Shown: positions 12,901 to 24,300 of the stretch, in pieces | How positions within the stretch are numbered: the first letter of the stretch is position 1 | Layout: each line of letters starts with the position of its first letter | Source of the DNA: Manis javanica | Taxonomy: Eukaryota > Chordata > Mammalia > Pholidota > Manidae | DNA length: 64,000 nucleotides | Reading direction: 5' to 3' | Assembly: GCF_040802235.1 (NCBI RefSeq) | Contig: NC_133157.1 | Location: 90,010,001-90,074,000 of the forward strand | Translations under genes and position numbers: made by a program | Notes under the pieces: generated by a model | Seen by the model: only the letters and a program-made list of their open reading frames with translations | What the model was told of the DNA's origin: nothing | Databases searched by the model: none

Positions 12901-13813
12901 AACCATTAAACTCTTGGAAAAAAACATAGGCAAAAACCTCTTAGACATAAACATGAGTGAACTCTTCTTGAACATATCTCCCTGGGCAAGGAAAACAACA
13001 GCAAAAATGAACAAGTGGGACTATATTAAGCTGAAAAGCTTCTGTACAGCAAAAGACACCATCTATAGAACAAAAAGGAACCCTACAGTATGGGAGAATA
13101 TATTTGAAAATGACAGATTCGATAAAGGCTTGACCTCCAGAATATATAAAGAGCTCACATGCCTCAACAAACAGGAAACAAATAATCCAATTAAAAAAAT
13201 GTGCAGAGGAACTGAACAGACAGTTCTCCAAAAAAGAAATACAGATGGCCAACAGACACATGAAAAGATGCTCCACATCGCTAATTATCAGAGAAATGCA
13301 AATTAAAACTACAATGAGGTATCACCTCACACCAGTAAGGATGGCTACCATCCAAAAGACAAACAACAACAAATGTTGGCGAGGCTGTGAAGAAAGGGGA
13401 ACCCTCCTACACTGCTGGTGGGAATGTAAATTAGTTCAACTATTGTGGAAAGCAGTATGGAGGTTCCTCAAAATGCTCAAAACAGACTTACCATTTGACC
13501 CAGGAATTCCAATCCTAGGAATTTACCCTAAGAATGCAGCAATCAAGTTTGAAAAAGACAGATGCATCCCTATGTTTATCGCAGCACTATTTACAATAGC
13601 AAGAATTGGAAGCAACCTAAATGTCCATTGGTAGATGAATGGATAAAGAAGATGTGGTACATATACACAATGGAATATTACTCAGCCATAAGAAGAGGGC
13701 AAATCCTGCCATTTGCAGCGACATGGATGGTGCTGGAGGGTATTATGCTCAGTGAAATAAGCCAAGCAGAGAAAGAGAAATGCCAAATGATTTCACTCAT
13801 CTGTGGAGTATAA
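9991..13813 (+). pseudogene. L1 ORF2 (endonuclease / reverse transcriptase), broken
   Basis: ORF2 protein nicks target DNA and reverse-transcribes the RNA there. The apurinic-type endonuclease comes first, with the NINGLN asparagine, a QETH catalytic glutamate and the GDFN motif near 10420. Next come the Z region (IPGPDGF), the reverse transcriptase with the FADD active site at 12084-12095, and the C-terminal cysteine motif ([19 protein letters not shown]). The frame is broken by a shift near 10530-10540, stops between 10635 and 11160, a TGA at 11634-11636 (also present in copy B), a shift near 12400 and shifts near 13200-13310 and 13600. The native C terminus ends at TAA 13811-13813. The start is the methionine just before the endonuclease fold, and an in-frame ATG at 9964 is an alternative. 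Confidence 0.9.
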
Positions 13814-14149
13814 GAAGAAATGAAAAACTGAAGGAACAAAACAGTAGCGGAATCACAGAACCCAAGAATGGACTAACAGGTACTGAAAGGGACTGGGGAG
13901 GATGGGTGGGTAGGGAGGGATAAGGTGGGGGAAGAAGAAGGGGGGTATGAAGATTAGCATGCATGGGGCCGTGGGAGAAAGGGGAGGGCTGTATAACACA
14001 GAGAAGATAAGTAGTGATTCTATAACATTTTGCTATGCTGATGGACAGTGACTGTAAAGGGGTTTAGAGGGTTGTCCTGGTATAGGGGAGAGCCTAGTAA
14101 ACATAATATTCTTCATGTAAGTGTAGATTAATGATAACAAAAAAAAATA
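13814..14149 (+). repeat. L1 3' UTR and A-rich tail inside composite A
   Basis: A G-rich stretch (13890-13995, several GGGG runs) is followed by the conserved block with CTGATGGACAGTGACTGTAA at about 14037. The UTR ends with GATTAATGATAAC and an A run at 14138-14147. In a normal L1 the element would stop here. The G-rich 3' UTR is typical of L1. Confidence 0.85.
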
Positions 14150-15439
14150 AGCAGTTCCTGGGTGGTGACCTCCAATGAGTTCTACACAATGATATAAAGG
14201 GCATATCAAAGTGTGGGCAAAGGGTCTGTTTGTGTTCATACAGAGGATCAAAGCCTAATTTGGCTACCCAGAAAATGAACTAAGATACGATATGAAGAAG
14301 AACTTCCAACATCAGCAGTCTCTGGAAGAGTCATACCAGAAGATGATCATCAAAAAACCTCAACAAAGATCCAGGTGATGCTGCAGTTGTAGCTGCATTC
14401 ATCCTACCGGTTCCTGGACTTACCATTGGAATGAAGAAGGAGATATCTAAGCTGGCCTGTGCATACAGTAAAACAACAATTTGACTGGATCCATACTGTC
14501 AGAACTCAACCAAGAATTAGGAGAAGTGCAAGTTGCAGTGCTCCAAAATCTTACAACTACAGACTATCTACTGTTAAAGAACATATCGGATGTGAACAGT
14601 TCCCAGGAATGGGTTGTTTTAACTTGTCTGATTTCTCTCAGACTGTTCAAGTTCAGTTGGACAATATCCATCATATCATAGATAAATTCTCACAAATGCC
14701 TAGGATGCCTAACAGGTTTTCTTGGTTTCACTGGAGATGGCTGGTAATTATAGATCTGCTTTGGTTATGTAACTGTATTCCTATTGTGTTAATGTGTGTG
14801 CACAATTTAAATAGTATTTTAAAACCTATACATGCTTAAGTTACTCTGCAAGAAGATATGTCAAAGAAATAATCAATCTTCCCATGTTTTCTTCTGCCTG
14901 CTACTTCTATAGCTTTTCTTCTTCCTTCCTAATTACAACCTTAAATAGAATTCGTGCCTCATATCAAATTTACCAAGTATCATAATTCCTCCAAGTGGTA
15001 AAGATACCTCAAGACAAATGCTGGGCATAGAAGCCACAGGGCATAAATCTGCAAAGAAGTAAAAAGCTAACCTTTTCAAACAATATGGCTTCTCTCTCAC
15101 TTACCAACTTTACATTTCCCTGTATGGCCCCGGAAGATAACTGGTTAGCCAGAGACGGGTAAGATTCCTCAAGGGAGGAACAACCTAAGACAGGCACAGT
15201 CGCAGCGGGTCCATCAGGTGAGAAATTGGGGATCAACAGAGGTGAGGCTTAGAACCTCACCACCCCCCATTTTGAGAGAAATCTTCTGCATCTGTGGATG
15301 TTTTATTGCCGTTGTCTAGCTTGGATTAACACATCATCTACAGGCACACACCTGATCATCTACATTTGCTCTCTTACAGCACTAAACTATGTTTTCTACC
15401 TTTATCTTGCATCTACCTACCACTTCAGCATTTTATTAA

Positions 15440-15466
15440 AAATAATAATAATAATAATAATAATAA
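15440..15466 (+). repeat. (AAT)n microsatellite
   Basis: About nine AAT units directly upstream of the ERV polypurine tract. The equivalent place in copy B is shorter and interrupted. Confidence 0.9.
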
Positions 15467-15475
15467 AGGGAGAAA
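15465..15475 (+). promoter_or_regulatory. ERV polypurine tract
   Basis: AAAGGGAGAAA immediately before the TG that starts the LTR. This is the canonical position of the plus-strand primer of a retrovirus. Confidence 0.85.
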
Positions 15476-15802
15476 TGTGGGATCCACATATAAATCAAGT
15501 ATGAAAATCAAACGAATATTCATATTTGACTTGATTGTTTATAGTTCATAATGCGTGATCAAAACCGAAAGTTTCTGTGATGACTGCCCTTGTACTGTTC
15601 ACCATGTAAGAACTTATTCACTATGTAAGAATTTGTTCACCATGTAAGAACTTGTTCGTTATGCTTCAGAAGATTGGAGAATGACGAGAATTAGGCTTGG
15701 GGTGGATTAATGATTGTGCATTGGGCATTGACTCCCCTATACAGAATTTTATTGTTGTTAACAACCATTTGATCAATAAATATGAGAGATGCCCTCTCAA
15801 AG
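15476..15802 (+). repeat. ERV LTR (U3-R), ending at its polyadenylation site
   Basis: The LTR starts TGTGGGATCC. U3 holds three perfectly spaced 19-bp repeats (15598-15616, 15617-15635, 15636-15654; consensus TTCACCATGTAAGAACTTG), which look enhancer-like. The signal AATAAA is at 15775-15780. The sequence stops about 20 nt later at CTCAAAG and runs into A's, so U5 is missing. That is the 3' end expected of a polyadenylated RNA, not of integrated proviral DNA. Confidence 0.85.
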
Positions 15803-15816
15803 AAAAAAGGAAATCA
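15803..15816. repeat. Target-site duplication of composite A, right copy
   Basis: AAAAAAGGAAATCA, identical to 8126-8139. Confidence 0.92.
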
Positions 15817-18700
15817 ACCTATGTTTCCTTATTTTTTATTGCAGCCACCATTTAAAAACACATCAATAAATGTTACAAAAATATATAGAAGCATATGATT
15901 TTAGGAATTTCTGAGAATTACTATTTCTCATTCCTGAATTCCAAAGATTAATATCTGTTGAGAATTTTGGAACACTCAAGAAGCTTTGCTAGTTAAAGTG
16001 GGGACCCCTAGGATTTGGAAAATGGACCAAAAAAGAAGCAGATGTGCTGGGCAGAGCCAGGAAATGGTAATGATGTCACGGGCAGCACAGTTAAAGTCAT
16101 GGTAAAGTAAGGCCCTGATGGTCTTCATACAGATTAGCCTGGGAGATTGTCAAAATAAAACCATATTTGTACTGAATACCTGCAGGTATTCAGGAGAAAA
16201 CTGCCCCCAGCACTGCTGGAGGAGCTGAGAGGCAGAGCTGGACTGAATGGTGACCTGGGAATGGTCACCGAATGGGTGACCCAGGGAAACACTTGGGTGA
16301 CCTGGGGTCAGGCCTGCGCCTCCCTCCGCAGAGCCAGCAGGAGCTGGCATGAACGAGGAGGCATCCCAGGGTTTGTGAGACACATGAAGGGGATGGATGA
16401 AGGGGATTTCTCCTTCAGAGAGGAGCAGAGTGTCCTGAGAGGGCACGCCAGCTGTGAGGCTTGAAGGGTAGTGAGGTGGCTTGAAGTGCTGGGACGAACT
16501 CCGTCCATCTGGCAGTGTGAGTGGTGAGGCCTTGAGCTGACCTTCCAGGGTCCAAGATGGAGAACTGCACCCGGTGGTCCCACTGCAGAGCTGTGACAGA
16601 CCCCTTCCACACTGGGGTCAGAATCACAGTGTTCGATGGCAGTAAGGGCTGCCCATAAGTTATATTTTTATTTCCCACCTGTGTCAGATGCTAAGATCCT
16701 ATTCTTGGTAAAATACAGCAGCCTTCTCAGAGGCATGGGAAATACCTTTGGGGAAACCCCCTCACTCAAGCCTCTGTGCCCTTCTCAGAGTCCTTGGAAA
16801 TAGGAAAGACAGAAAGGCGCAGCCTCATGGAAGACATGATTCTATGACCAACCAGGGTGTAGAGGAAGGTGCTTCAGAGTGAGACAACGGCCGGTTCACA
16901 CAGGCCCGGTGGAGTCAGCTCATGCCTGGCTTTGGTCAGTGAGCCAGACTCTCAGGAAGACGCAGCTGCTCTCTCTGTCCCCAGACTGCAGGCGCTGTGA
17001 TAGCCCGGGCTCTCAGGGAGAAGGCAGTGTGATGCAGAGCTGAGGGCCCAGCATGTGGAGCCAGACAACACCAAGAGCGAGTCCCAGCTCAGCCCTCATG
17101 GCTTTATGTGGCCCCTCCCTTTAGTCACCTCGGGGGTCCACTCCACAGGTGTCAGTAGGCTGGACTGAGGTAGCACGTTCTGCTTCCTGGTCCACACTGA
17201 GTGCCTGGTAGCTTTTACACTTAAATGAAGGATAGGTTTCGAGGTTTAATCTCTTGCTTTGATTTGATCCACATCAGTGGGTCACATTGCTGTGGTTGCA
17301 TCAGTGTAGAGCAAAGAACTGCCTCTGGTTGGAGACAGGCTGCATGTTCTTACATATTAAAGCAGTTGATTAGCTGTGAAAAATAGGTGAGATTTCAATG
17401 GTTTCCAGTGATAGCTTATGTGTAAAGCTCAATAACCAGCTGTGATTGGAAATGCTTACTTCTAATACTTCCCCCAGGAGCTGCTGAGGGTCTCTGTCCC
17501 TGGTCAGTCCTCACTGATCTACTAGCCCCACTTCCTTCTGCTGGCCTACATCCCCCAGGTGCCTCCTGGCCACCCAGCAGTTGGTTCATCTGTGCCCCAT
17601 CTTCACATCCATGATGATCTAGCTTCCATCCTGTTGTTCAAAACTTTGTCCCATGCCCTTCCAGGAATCGGTTAGATTCTGCTAAGCCAGGGTGGGCCTC
17701 AGACACAGCACACTGGCTTTCTTATGTCAGTTCACCTGCCTTCTTGGGGCACCACAACAGCCCTGAGGGGGTGGGGGTAAGGGCCACTGGGAACCAGCTC
17801 TGCCAAGAGTCAGCCCTCAGCTGACCTACCTGCCATGTGCCATAAACTGGAAATTCATTTGTGTTTATATCAATTTTCTTTTAAAATGAAACACCTCCAG
17901 GGAGGATTGACATATATACAGTTATAAGTTTAGTATCTATGATTACTACAATGTGGAGTAACTGGTCAGAAATGAATCTCCCAACTCCAATGTTACTGGT
18001 ATGGGAAAGTTCCATCTACCTTAAAATATTCTTTATATGTCATTTCCAGAAAAACATTGTTGGCAAAGGGCTAGACTACTTTTTCTCTAAAATAATCTTC
18101 ATTTATCTTAATGATCTATAATGGATTCATCATCCCTGAATTTCAATGCCCATACCAATCCTACATATTTTTGTTTACCCTGATTATCATGAACATGTAA
18201 TACATTTTCTTATCTACATGCCAGTTTCCGAGTTGGTCATCGCTGTAACTGATGGTGTTCTGGGTTTAAGGGCATCTCTGATGGGGAGCAGGGGAAGCAC
18301 ACTCATGGTCTGATTTGAGAGGCAACCTCTCCTAAATCATGTTCCTCCACTGACCCTGTGCATATCCCTGAGTAGCCAGTGTTCAGCCATTAGTCCAGGC
18401 CTTTTAGAGAGACTTCAGAGGGGCTTTAATTGTCATCTAGTTCCATTCCCTCACTGATCTTCACAGAGAGGAGACCTGAGGTCCTCTGTGGCTGGCATCT
18501 CAGCTGAGCTCACAGGGAGCAGCGCTGGGTTTCTACAACTCCAGTCTCCTCACTGGGGAGCAGTGCATTTCCCACCTTGGATGAGTAAGGAGTGGGCACT
18601 TCCCATGGCCACAGTCACCAGGCAAATGCCATCTGGAAGGAGTAATGCCTAAAAGTGTTACTACCCTCTCTTTGGTAGTAACTCTTAATGTAGGAAAGAA
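15817..18700. other. Intergenic sequence, nothing recognised
   Basis: About 2.9 kb without a named repeat or gene. 16245-16310 has a cluster of GGTGACC-type short repeats on both strands. 17040-17180 and 17480-17850 are moderately GC-rich. No open frame longer than 100 codons with splice signals was seen. Confidence 0.4.
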
Positions 18701-18704
18701 AAAG

Positions 18705-19070
18705 GAAAATCAAAAGTAGGACCAGTCTACTGGATCTGGAGCGGCCCTGTGCAAGGGAAACACAGTGCAAGCCACATGTGTAATTTTGTTTCCTAGTAGC
18801 CACATTAACAAGTAAAGAATCTAAATATATTTTAATTCTAGGTATGTCTTAATTACCTAATTAATTCTAATAAATATCATTTATTTAACCTGACACACAC
18901 AAAACACAATTTCAATATAATGATTATTAACAAGACATTTTACATTATTTTTGTACTAAGCTTTGACATCTGGAAGGCATGTTACACATTTGGCACACCT
19001 CAGGACTGTCCACATATCAAGTACTCAATAGCCACATGTGGACAGCGTATTGGAGAGCATGAGCCTAGTG
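18705..19070. repeat. hAT-type DNA transposon remnant (MER5-like)
   Basis: Contains the repeated block TAGTAGCCACATTAACAAGT near 18795 and, towards the other end, AATAGCCACATGTGGACAGC near 19028. Between them lies an AT-rich core with CATTTTACATTATTTTTGTA. This arrangement is typical of MER5-like non-autonomous hAT elements. A second similar remnant is at 48245-48430. Confidence 0.55.
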
Positions 19071-19172
19071 TACTCTCTGCTGAGTCTCTCTGTTTTCTGT
19101 TTGCTGCATTAGTGTGTGGGGCTGGGAGGTCAGGGCCATCACCCTGATACTTCATACGCTATAAATAAGAGG

Positions 19173-19184
19173 ATCATATACTTT
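19173..19184. repeat. Target-site duplication of composite B, left copy
   Basis: ATCATATACTTT, an exact 12-bp match to 26508-26519. Confidence 0.9.
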
Positions 19185-19190
19185 TTTTTT

Positions 19191-19514
19191 TGAGAGGGCA
19201 TCTCTCATATTTATTGATCAAATGGTTGTTAACAACAATAAAATTCTGTATAGGGGGGTCAGTGCTCAGTGCACAATCATTAATCCATCTCAAGCCTAAT
19301 TCTCGTCAGTCTCCAATCTTCTGAAGCATAACGAGCAAGTTCTTACATGGTGAACGAATTCTTACATAGTGAATAAGTTCTTACATGGTGAACAGTACAA
19401 GGGCATTCATCACAGAAACTTTCGGTTTTGATCATGCATTATGAATTATAAACAATAAGGTCAAATATGAATATCCGTTTGATTTTTATACTTGATTTAT
19501 ATGTGGATCCCACA
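19191..19514 (-). repeat. ERV LTR (U3-R) of composite B
   Basis: Inverted LTR beginning TGTGGGATCC at 19514. AATAAA is at 19215-19210 on the minus strand, and the element ends about 20 nt further at a run of about ten A's. The same three 19-bp U3 repeats lie at 19336-19392. As in copy A, U5 is absent. Confidence 0.85.
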
Positions 19515-20839
19515 TTTCTCCCTCTATTATTATTATTATTTTTATTTTTAATAAAATGCTGAAGTGGTAGGTAGATGCAAGATAAAGGTAGAAAACATAG
19601 TTTAGTGTTGTAAGAGAGCAATTGTAGATGATCAGGTGTGTGCCTGTAGACTATGTGTTAATCCAAGCTAGACAAGGGCAGTAATACATCCACGGATGCA
19701 GAAGATTTCTCTCAAAACTGGGGGCGTGAGGTTCTAAGCCTCACCTCTGATGATCCCCAATTTCTCACCTGACGGACACGCTGCAACTGTGCCTGTCTTA
19801 GGTTGTTCCTCCCTTGAGGAATCTTACCCGTTTGTGGCTAACCAGTCATCTTCTGGGGCCATACAGGGAAATGTAAAGTTGGTAAGTGAGAGAGGAGCCA
19901 TATTGTTTGAAAAGGTTAGCTTTTTACTTCTTTGCAGATTTATGCCCTGTGGCTTCTATGCCCAGCACTTTTCTCGAGGTATCTTTACCACCTGGAGGAA
20001 TTATGATGCTCGGTAAATTCAATATGAGGCACGAATTCTATTTAAGGTTGTAATTAGGAAGGAAGAAGAAAAGCTACAGAAGTAGCATATGGAAGAAAAC
20101 ATGGGAGGATTGATTATTTCTTGGACATATCTTCTTGTAGAGTACCTTAAGCATGTATAGGTTTTAAACTACTAACTAACTTGTGCACACATATTAACAT
20201 AATACGAATACGGTGACATAAACTAAGCAAATCTATAATTACCAGCCATCTCCAGTGAAGCCAAGAAAACCAGTTCAGCACCCTAGGCATTTGTGAGAAT
20301 TTGTCTATGATATGATGGATATTGTCCAACTGCACTTGAACAGTCTGAGAGAAATCAGACAAATTAAAGCAACCCATTTCTGGGATCTGTTCACATCCCA
20401 TATGTTATTTTAACTGTAGATAGTCTATAGTCATAAGATTTTGGAGCGCTACAACTTGCACCCCTCCCAACTCCTGGTTGAGTTCCAACAGTACAGATCC
20501 AGTCAAATTCGTTGTCTCACTGTATGCACATGCCAGCCTAGACATCTCCCTCCTCATTCCAGTGGCAAGTCCAGGAAATGGTGGGATGGACGCAGCCACA
20601 TACGCAGCATCGCCCGGATCCCTGTGGAGGCTTTTTGATGATCATCCCCTGGCACGAGTCCTCCAGAGAGTGCTGATGCCGGAAGCTCCTCCTCATATCG
20701 TATCTTAGTTCATTTTCTGGGTAGCCAAGCTAAGCCTTGATCTTCTGCATAAAAACAAACAGACCCTTTGCCCACACTTTCACATGCCCTCTATACCACT
20801 GTGTAGAACTCATTGGAGGTCAGCACACAGGAACTGCTC
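19515..20839 (-). pseudogene. ERV env transmembrane remnant in composite B
   Basis: Homologous to 14150-15475. A polypurine tract sits at 19525-19515. The degraded envelope transmembrane region is visible mainly in two open pieces: 20599-20405 (fusion-peptide-like and first helix) and 20401-20147 (second helix and membrane-anchor-like segment), separated by a stop or shift. It begins at the same GCAGTTCCTG as copy A. No other retroviral gene is present. Confidence 0.7.
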
Positions 20840-20872
20840 TTTTTTATTTTTTTATTTTTTTTAATTTTTATT

Positions 20873-21004
20873 AAGAGAAAGGAATATTATCAGAAAAGAG
20901 TACCTCCATAGCCGATCATCTGACCCCCTCTAAGAGATCAAATTAGGGATATTTAAAGCATGCGTTAATCTTTGATTTACCAATAGTTTTATCCTATCAA
21001 GGAG
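20873..21004 (-). other. Unidentified A-flanked module between L1 tail and ERV in composite B
   Basis: About 130 bp with ordinary base composition, lying between two A-rich stretches on the minus strand (20872-20840 and 21048-21005). Composite A has nothing here: its L1 A-tail meets the ERV directly. I do not recognise the sequence. It could be an older piece of the ERV, a captured transcript or a small retroposon inserted into the tail. Confidence 0.6.
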
Positions 21005-21048
21005 TAATCCCCCTTTTCTTTCTTTCTTTTTTTTCCTTTTTTTTTTTT

Positions 21049-21380
21049 ACTCTTTAATCTACACTTACATGAAAAATACTATGTTTACTATGCTCTCTCC
21101 TATATCAGGTCCCTGCTACAAACCACCTTACAGTCACTGTGCATCAGCATAGCAAAATGTTGTAGAATCACTACTTGTCCTCTCTGTGTTGTACAGCCCT
21201 CCCTCCCCTTTCTCCCTCCGCCCCATGGATGCTAATCTTAATATCCCCGTCCTTCTTTCACACCCTTATCCCTCCCTGCCCACCCATCCTCCACAGTTCC
21301 TTTCCCTTTGGTACCTGTTAGTCCATTTTTGGATTCTGTAATTCTGCTGCTGTTTTGTTCCTTCAGTTTTTCCTTTGTTC
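21049..21380 (-). repeat. L1 3' UTR of composite B
   Basis: Same 3' UTR subtype as composite A (ends GTGTAGATTAAAGAG before the A's, with CAGTGACTGTAAGG inside). The five stand-alone young L1s here end in a different variant, with TGTACATTAATGATACC-like or similar termini. Confidence 0.8.
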
Positions 21381-24300
21381 TTATACTCCGCAGATGAGTG
21401 AAATCATTTGGTATTTCTCTTTCTCCGCTTGGCTTATTTCACTGAGCATAATACTCTCCAGCTCTATCCATGTTGCTGCAAATGGTAGGATTTTTCCACT
21501 TCTTATGGCTGAGTAGTATTCCATTGTGTATATGTACCACGTCTTCTTTATCCATTCATCTACCGATGGACATTTAGGTTGCTTCCAATTCTTGACTATT
21601 GTAAATAGTGCTGCGATAAATATAGCGGTGCATCTGTCTTTCTCAAACTTGATTGCTGCGTTCTTAGGGTAAATTCCTAGGATTGGAATTCCTGGGTCAA
21701 ATGGTAAGTCTGTTTTGAGCATTTTGAGGAACCTTGATACTGCTTTCCACAATGGTTGAACTAATTTACATTCCCACCAGCAGTGTAGGAGGGTTCCCCT
21801 TTCTCCACAGCCTTGCCAACATTTGTTGTTGTTTGTCTTTTGGATGGCAGCCATCCTTACTGGTGTGAGGTGATACCTCATTGTAGTTTTAATTTGCATT
21901 TCTCTGATAATTAGCGATGTGGAGCATCCTTTCATGTGTCTGTTGGCCATCTGTATTTCTTTTTTAGAGAACTGTCTGTTCAATTCCTCTGCACATTTTT
22001 TAATTGGGTTATTTGTTTTCTGTTTGTTGAGGCATGTGAGCTCTTTATATATTCTGGAGGTCAAGCCTTTATCGAATCTGTCATTTTCAAATATATTCTC
22101 CCATACTGTAGGGTTCCTTTTTGTTCTATAGATGGTGTCTTTTGCTGTACAGAAGCTTTTCAGCTTAATGTAGTCCCACTTGCTCATTTTTGCTGTTGTT
22201 TTCCTTGCCCAGGGAGATATGTTCAAGAAGAGGTCATTCATGTTTATGTCCAAGAGGTTTCTGCCTATGTTTTTTTCCAAGAGTTTAATGGTTTCATGAC
22301 TTACATTCAGGTCTTTGATCCATTTTGAATTTACTTTTGTATATGGAGTTACACAATGGTCCAGTTTCATTCTCCCACATGTAGCTGTCCTGTTTTGCCA
22401 GCACCATCTGTTGAAGAGACTGTCATTTTGCCATTGTATGTCCATGGCTCCTTTATCAAATATTAATTGACCATATATGTTTGGGTTAATTTCTGGAGTC
22501 TCTAATCTGTTCCACTGGTCTGTGGCTCTGTTCTTGTGCCAGTACCAAATTGTCTTCATTACTATGGCTTTGTAGTAGAGCTTGAAGTTGGGGAGTGAGA
22601 TGCCCCTTACTTTATTCTTCTTTTTCAGGATTGCTTTGGCTATTTGGGGTCTTTGGTGTTTCCATATGAATTTTTGAATTATTTGTTCCAATTCATTGAA
22701 GAATGTTGCTGGTAATTTGAGAGGGATTGCATCAAATCTGTATATTGCTTTAGGCAGGATGGCCATTTTGACGATATTAATTCTTCCTAGCCATGAGCAT
22801 GGGATGAGTTTCCATTTGTAAGTGTCCCCTTTAATTTCTCTTAAGAGTGACTTGTAGTTTTCAGAGTATAGGTCTTTCACTTCTTTGTTTAGGTTTATTT
22901 CTAGGTATTTTATTCTTTTTGATGCAATGGTGAATGGAATTGTTTTCCTGATTTCTCTTTCTATTGGTTCATAGTTAGTGTATAGGAAAGCTACAGATTT
23001 CTGTGTGTTAATTTTGTATCCTGCAACTTTGCTGTATTCCAATATCAGTTCTAGTAGTTTTGCAGTGGAGTCTTTAGGATTTTTTATGTACAGTATCATA
23101 TCGTCTGCAAATAGTGACAGTTTAACTTCTTCATTACCAATCTGGATTCCTTGTATTTCTTTGTTTTGTCAGATTGCCATGGCTAGGACCTCCAGTACTA
23201 TGTAAATAACAGTGGGTAGAGTGGGCATCCCTGTCTGGTTCCCGATCTCACTGTTCAGCTTCTCACTGTTCAGTATAATGTTGGCTGTGGGTTTATGATA
23301 TATGGCCTTTATTATGTTGAGGTACTTGCCCTCTATTTCCATTTTGCTGAGAGTTTTTATCATGAATGGATGTTGAATTTTGTCAAATGCTTTTTCAGCA
23401 TCTATGGAGGTGATCATGTGGTTTTTGTCTTTCTTTTTGTTGATGTGGTGGATGATGTTGATGGATTTTCGAATGTTGTACCACCCTTGCATCCCTGGGA
23501 TGAATACCACTTGGTTATGGTGTATGATCCTTTTGATGTATTTTTGAATTCAGTTTGCTAATATTTTGTTGAGTATTTTTGCATCTACATTCATCAGGGA
23601 TATTGGTCTGTAATTTTCTTTTTTGGTGGGGTCTTTGCCTGGTTTTGGTATTAGGGTGATGTTGGCTTCATAGAATGAGTTTGGGAGTATTCCCTCCTCT
23701 TCTATTTTTTGGAACACTTTAAGGAGAATGGGTATTATGTCTTCTCTGTGTGTCTGATAAAATTCCGAGGTAAATCCGTCCGGCCCCGGGGTTTTGTTCT
23801 TGGGTAGTTTTTTGATTACCATTTCAATTTCTTTGCTCGTAATTGGTTTGTTTAACTTTTGTGTTTCTTCCTTGGTCAGTCTTGGGTGGTTGTATTTTTC
23901 TAGGAAGTTGTCCATTTCTTCTAGGTTTTCCAGCTTGTTGGCATATAGGTTTTCATAGTAGTCTTTAATAATTCTTTGTATTTCTGTGGAGTTTGTCGTG
24001 ATTATTCTGTTCTCATTACTGATGCTGTTGATTTGTTTTGATTCTCTTTTTCTCTTAATAAGTTTGGCTAGAGGCTTATCTATTTTGTTTATTTTCTCAA
24101 AGAACCAGCTCTTGGTTTCATTGATTTTTGCTATTGTTTTATTCTTCTCAATTTTGTTTATTTCTTCTCTAATCTTTATTATGTCTCTCCTTCTGCTGAC
24201 TTTAGGCCTCATTTGTTCTTCTTTTTCCAGTTTCGATAATTGTAATGTTAGACTATTCATTTGGAATTGTTCTTCCTTCTTCAAGTGTGCCTGGATCGCT

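Larger units (their letters stand above)
14150..15475 (+). pseudogene. Endogenous retrovirus env transmembrane remnant with 3' untranslated stretch
   Basis: This ERV fragment begins abruptly at GCAGTTCCTG just after the L1 A-tail. Parts of 14360-14839 translate as a degraded retroviral transmembrane envelope subunit: a hydrophobic alanine/valine-rich fusion-peptide-like segment, a heptad-repeat helix, a cysteine pair near 14590-14620, a second helical segment and a hydrophobic membrane-anchor-like stretch near 14730-14800. Stops and frameshifts split it over at least two frames. No gag or pol is present. An (AAT)n run at 15440-15466 precedes the polypurine tract. The retroviral genus was not determined. 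Confidence 0.72.
8140..15802 (+). mobile_element. Composite retrotransposon A: full-length L1 joined to ERV env-LTR
   Basis: A 7.66-kb insertion. In order: L1 5' UTR (8140-8938), ORF1 (8939-9795), ORF2 (9991-13813), L1 3' UTR (13814-14137), an A-rich tail (14138-14149), an ERV env remnant (14150-15475) and an ERV LTR cut off just after its polyadenylation signal (15476-15802). One perfect 14-bp duplication brackets the whole unit, and no duplication is visible at the L1/ERV junction. I infer that the chimera was retrotransposed as one RNA by L1 machinery. Both L1 frames and the env frame are broken, so this copy is dead. Copy B at 19185-26507 has the same plan and the same ERV start point. 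Confidence 0.9.

Noticed and set aside
14150-15475. Possibility of a domesticated envelope gene (syncytin-like)
   Set aside because: Only the transmembrane end is present, and it is split by stops and shifts in both copies. No sign of a preserved frame.
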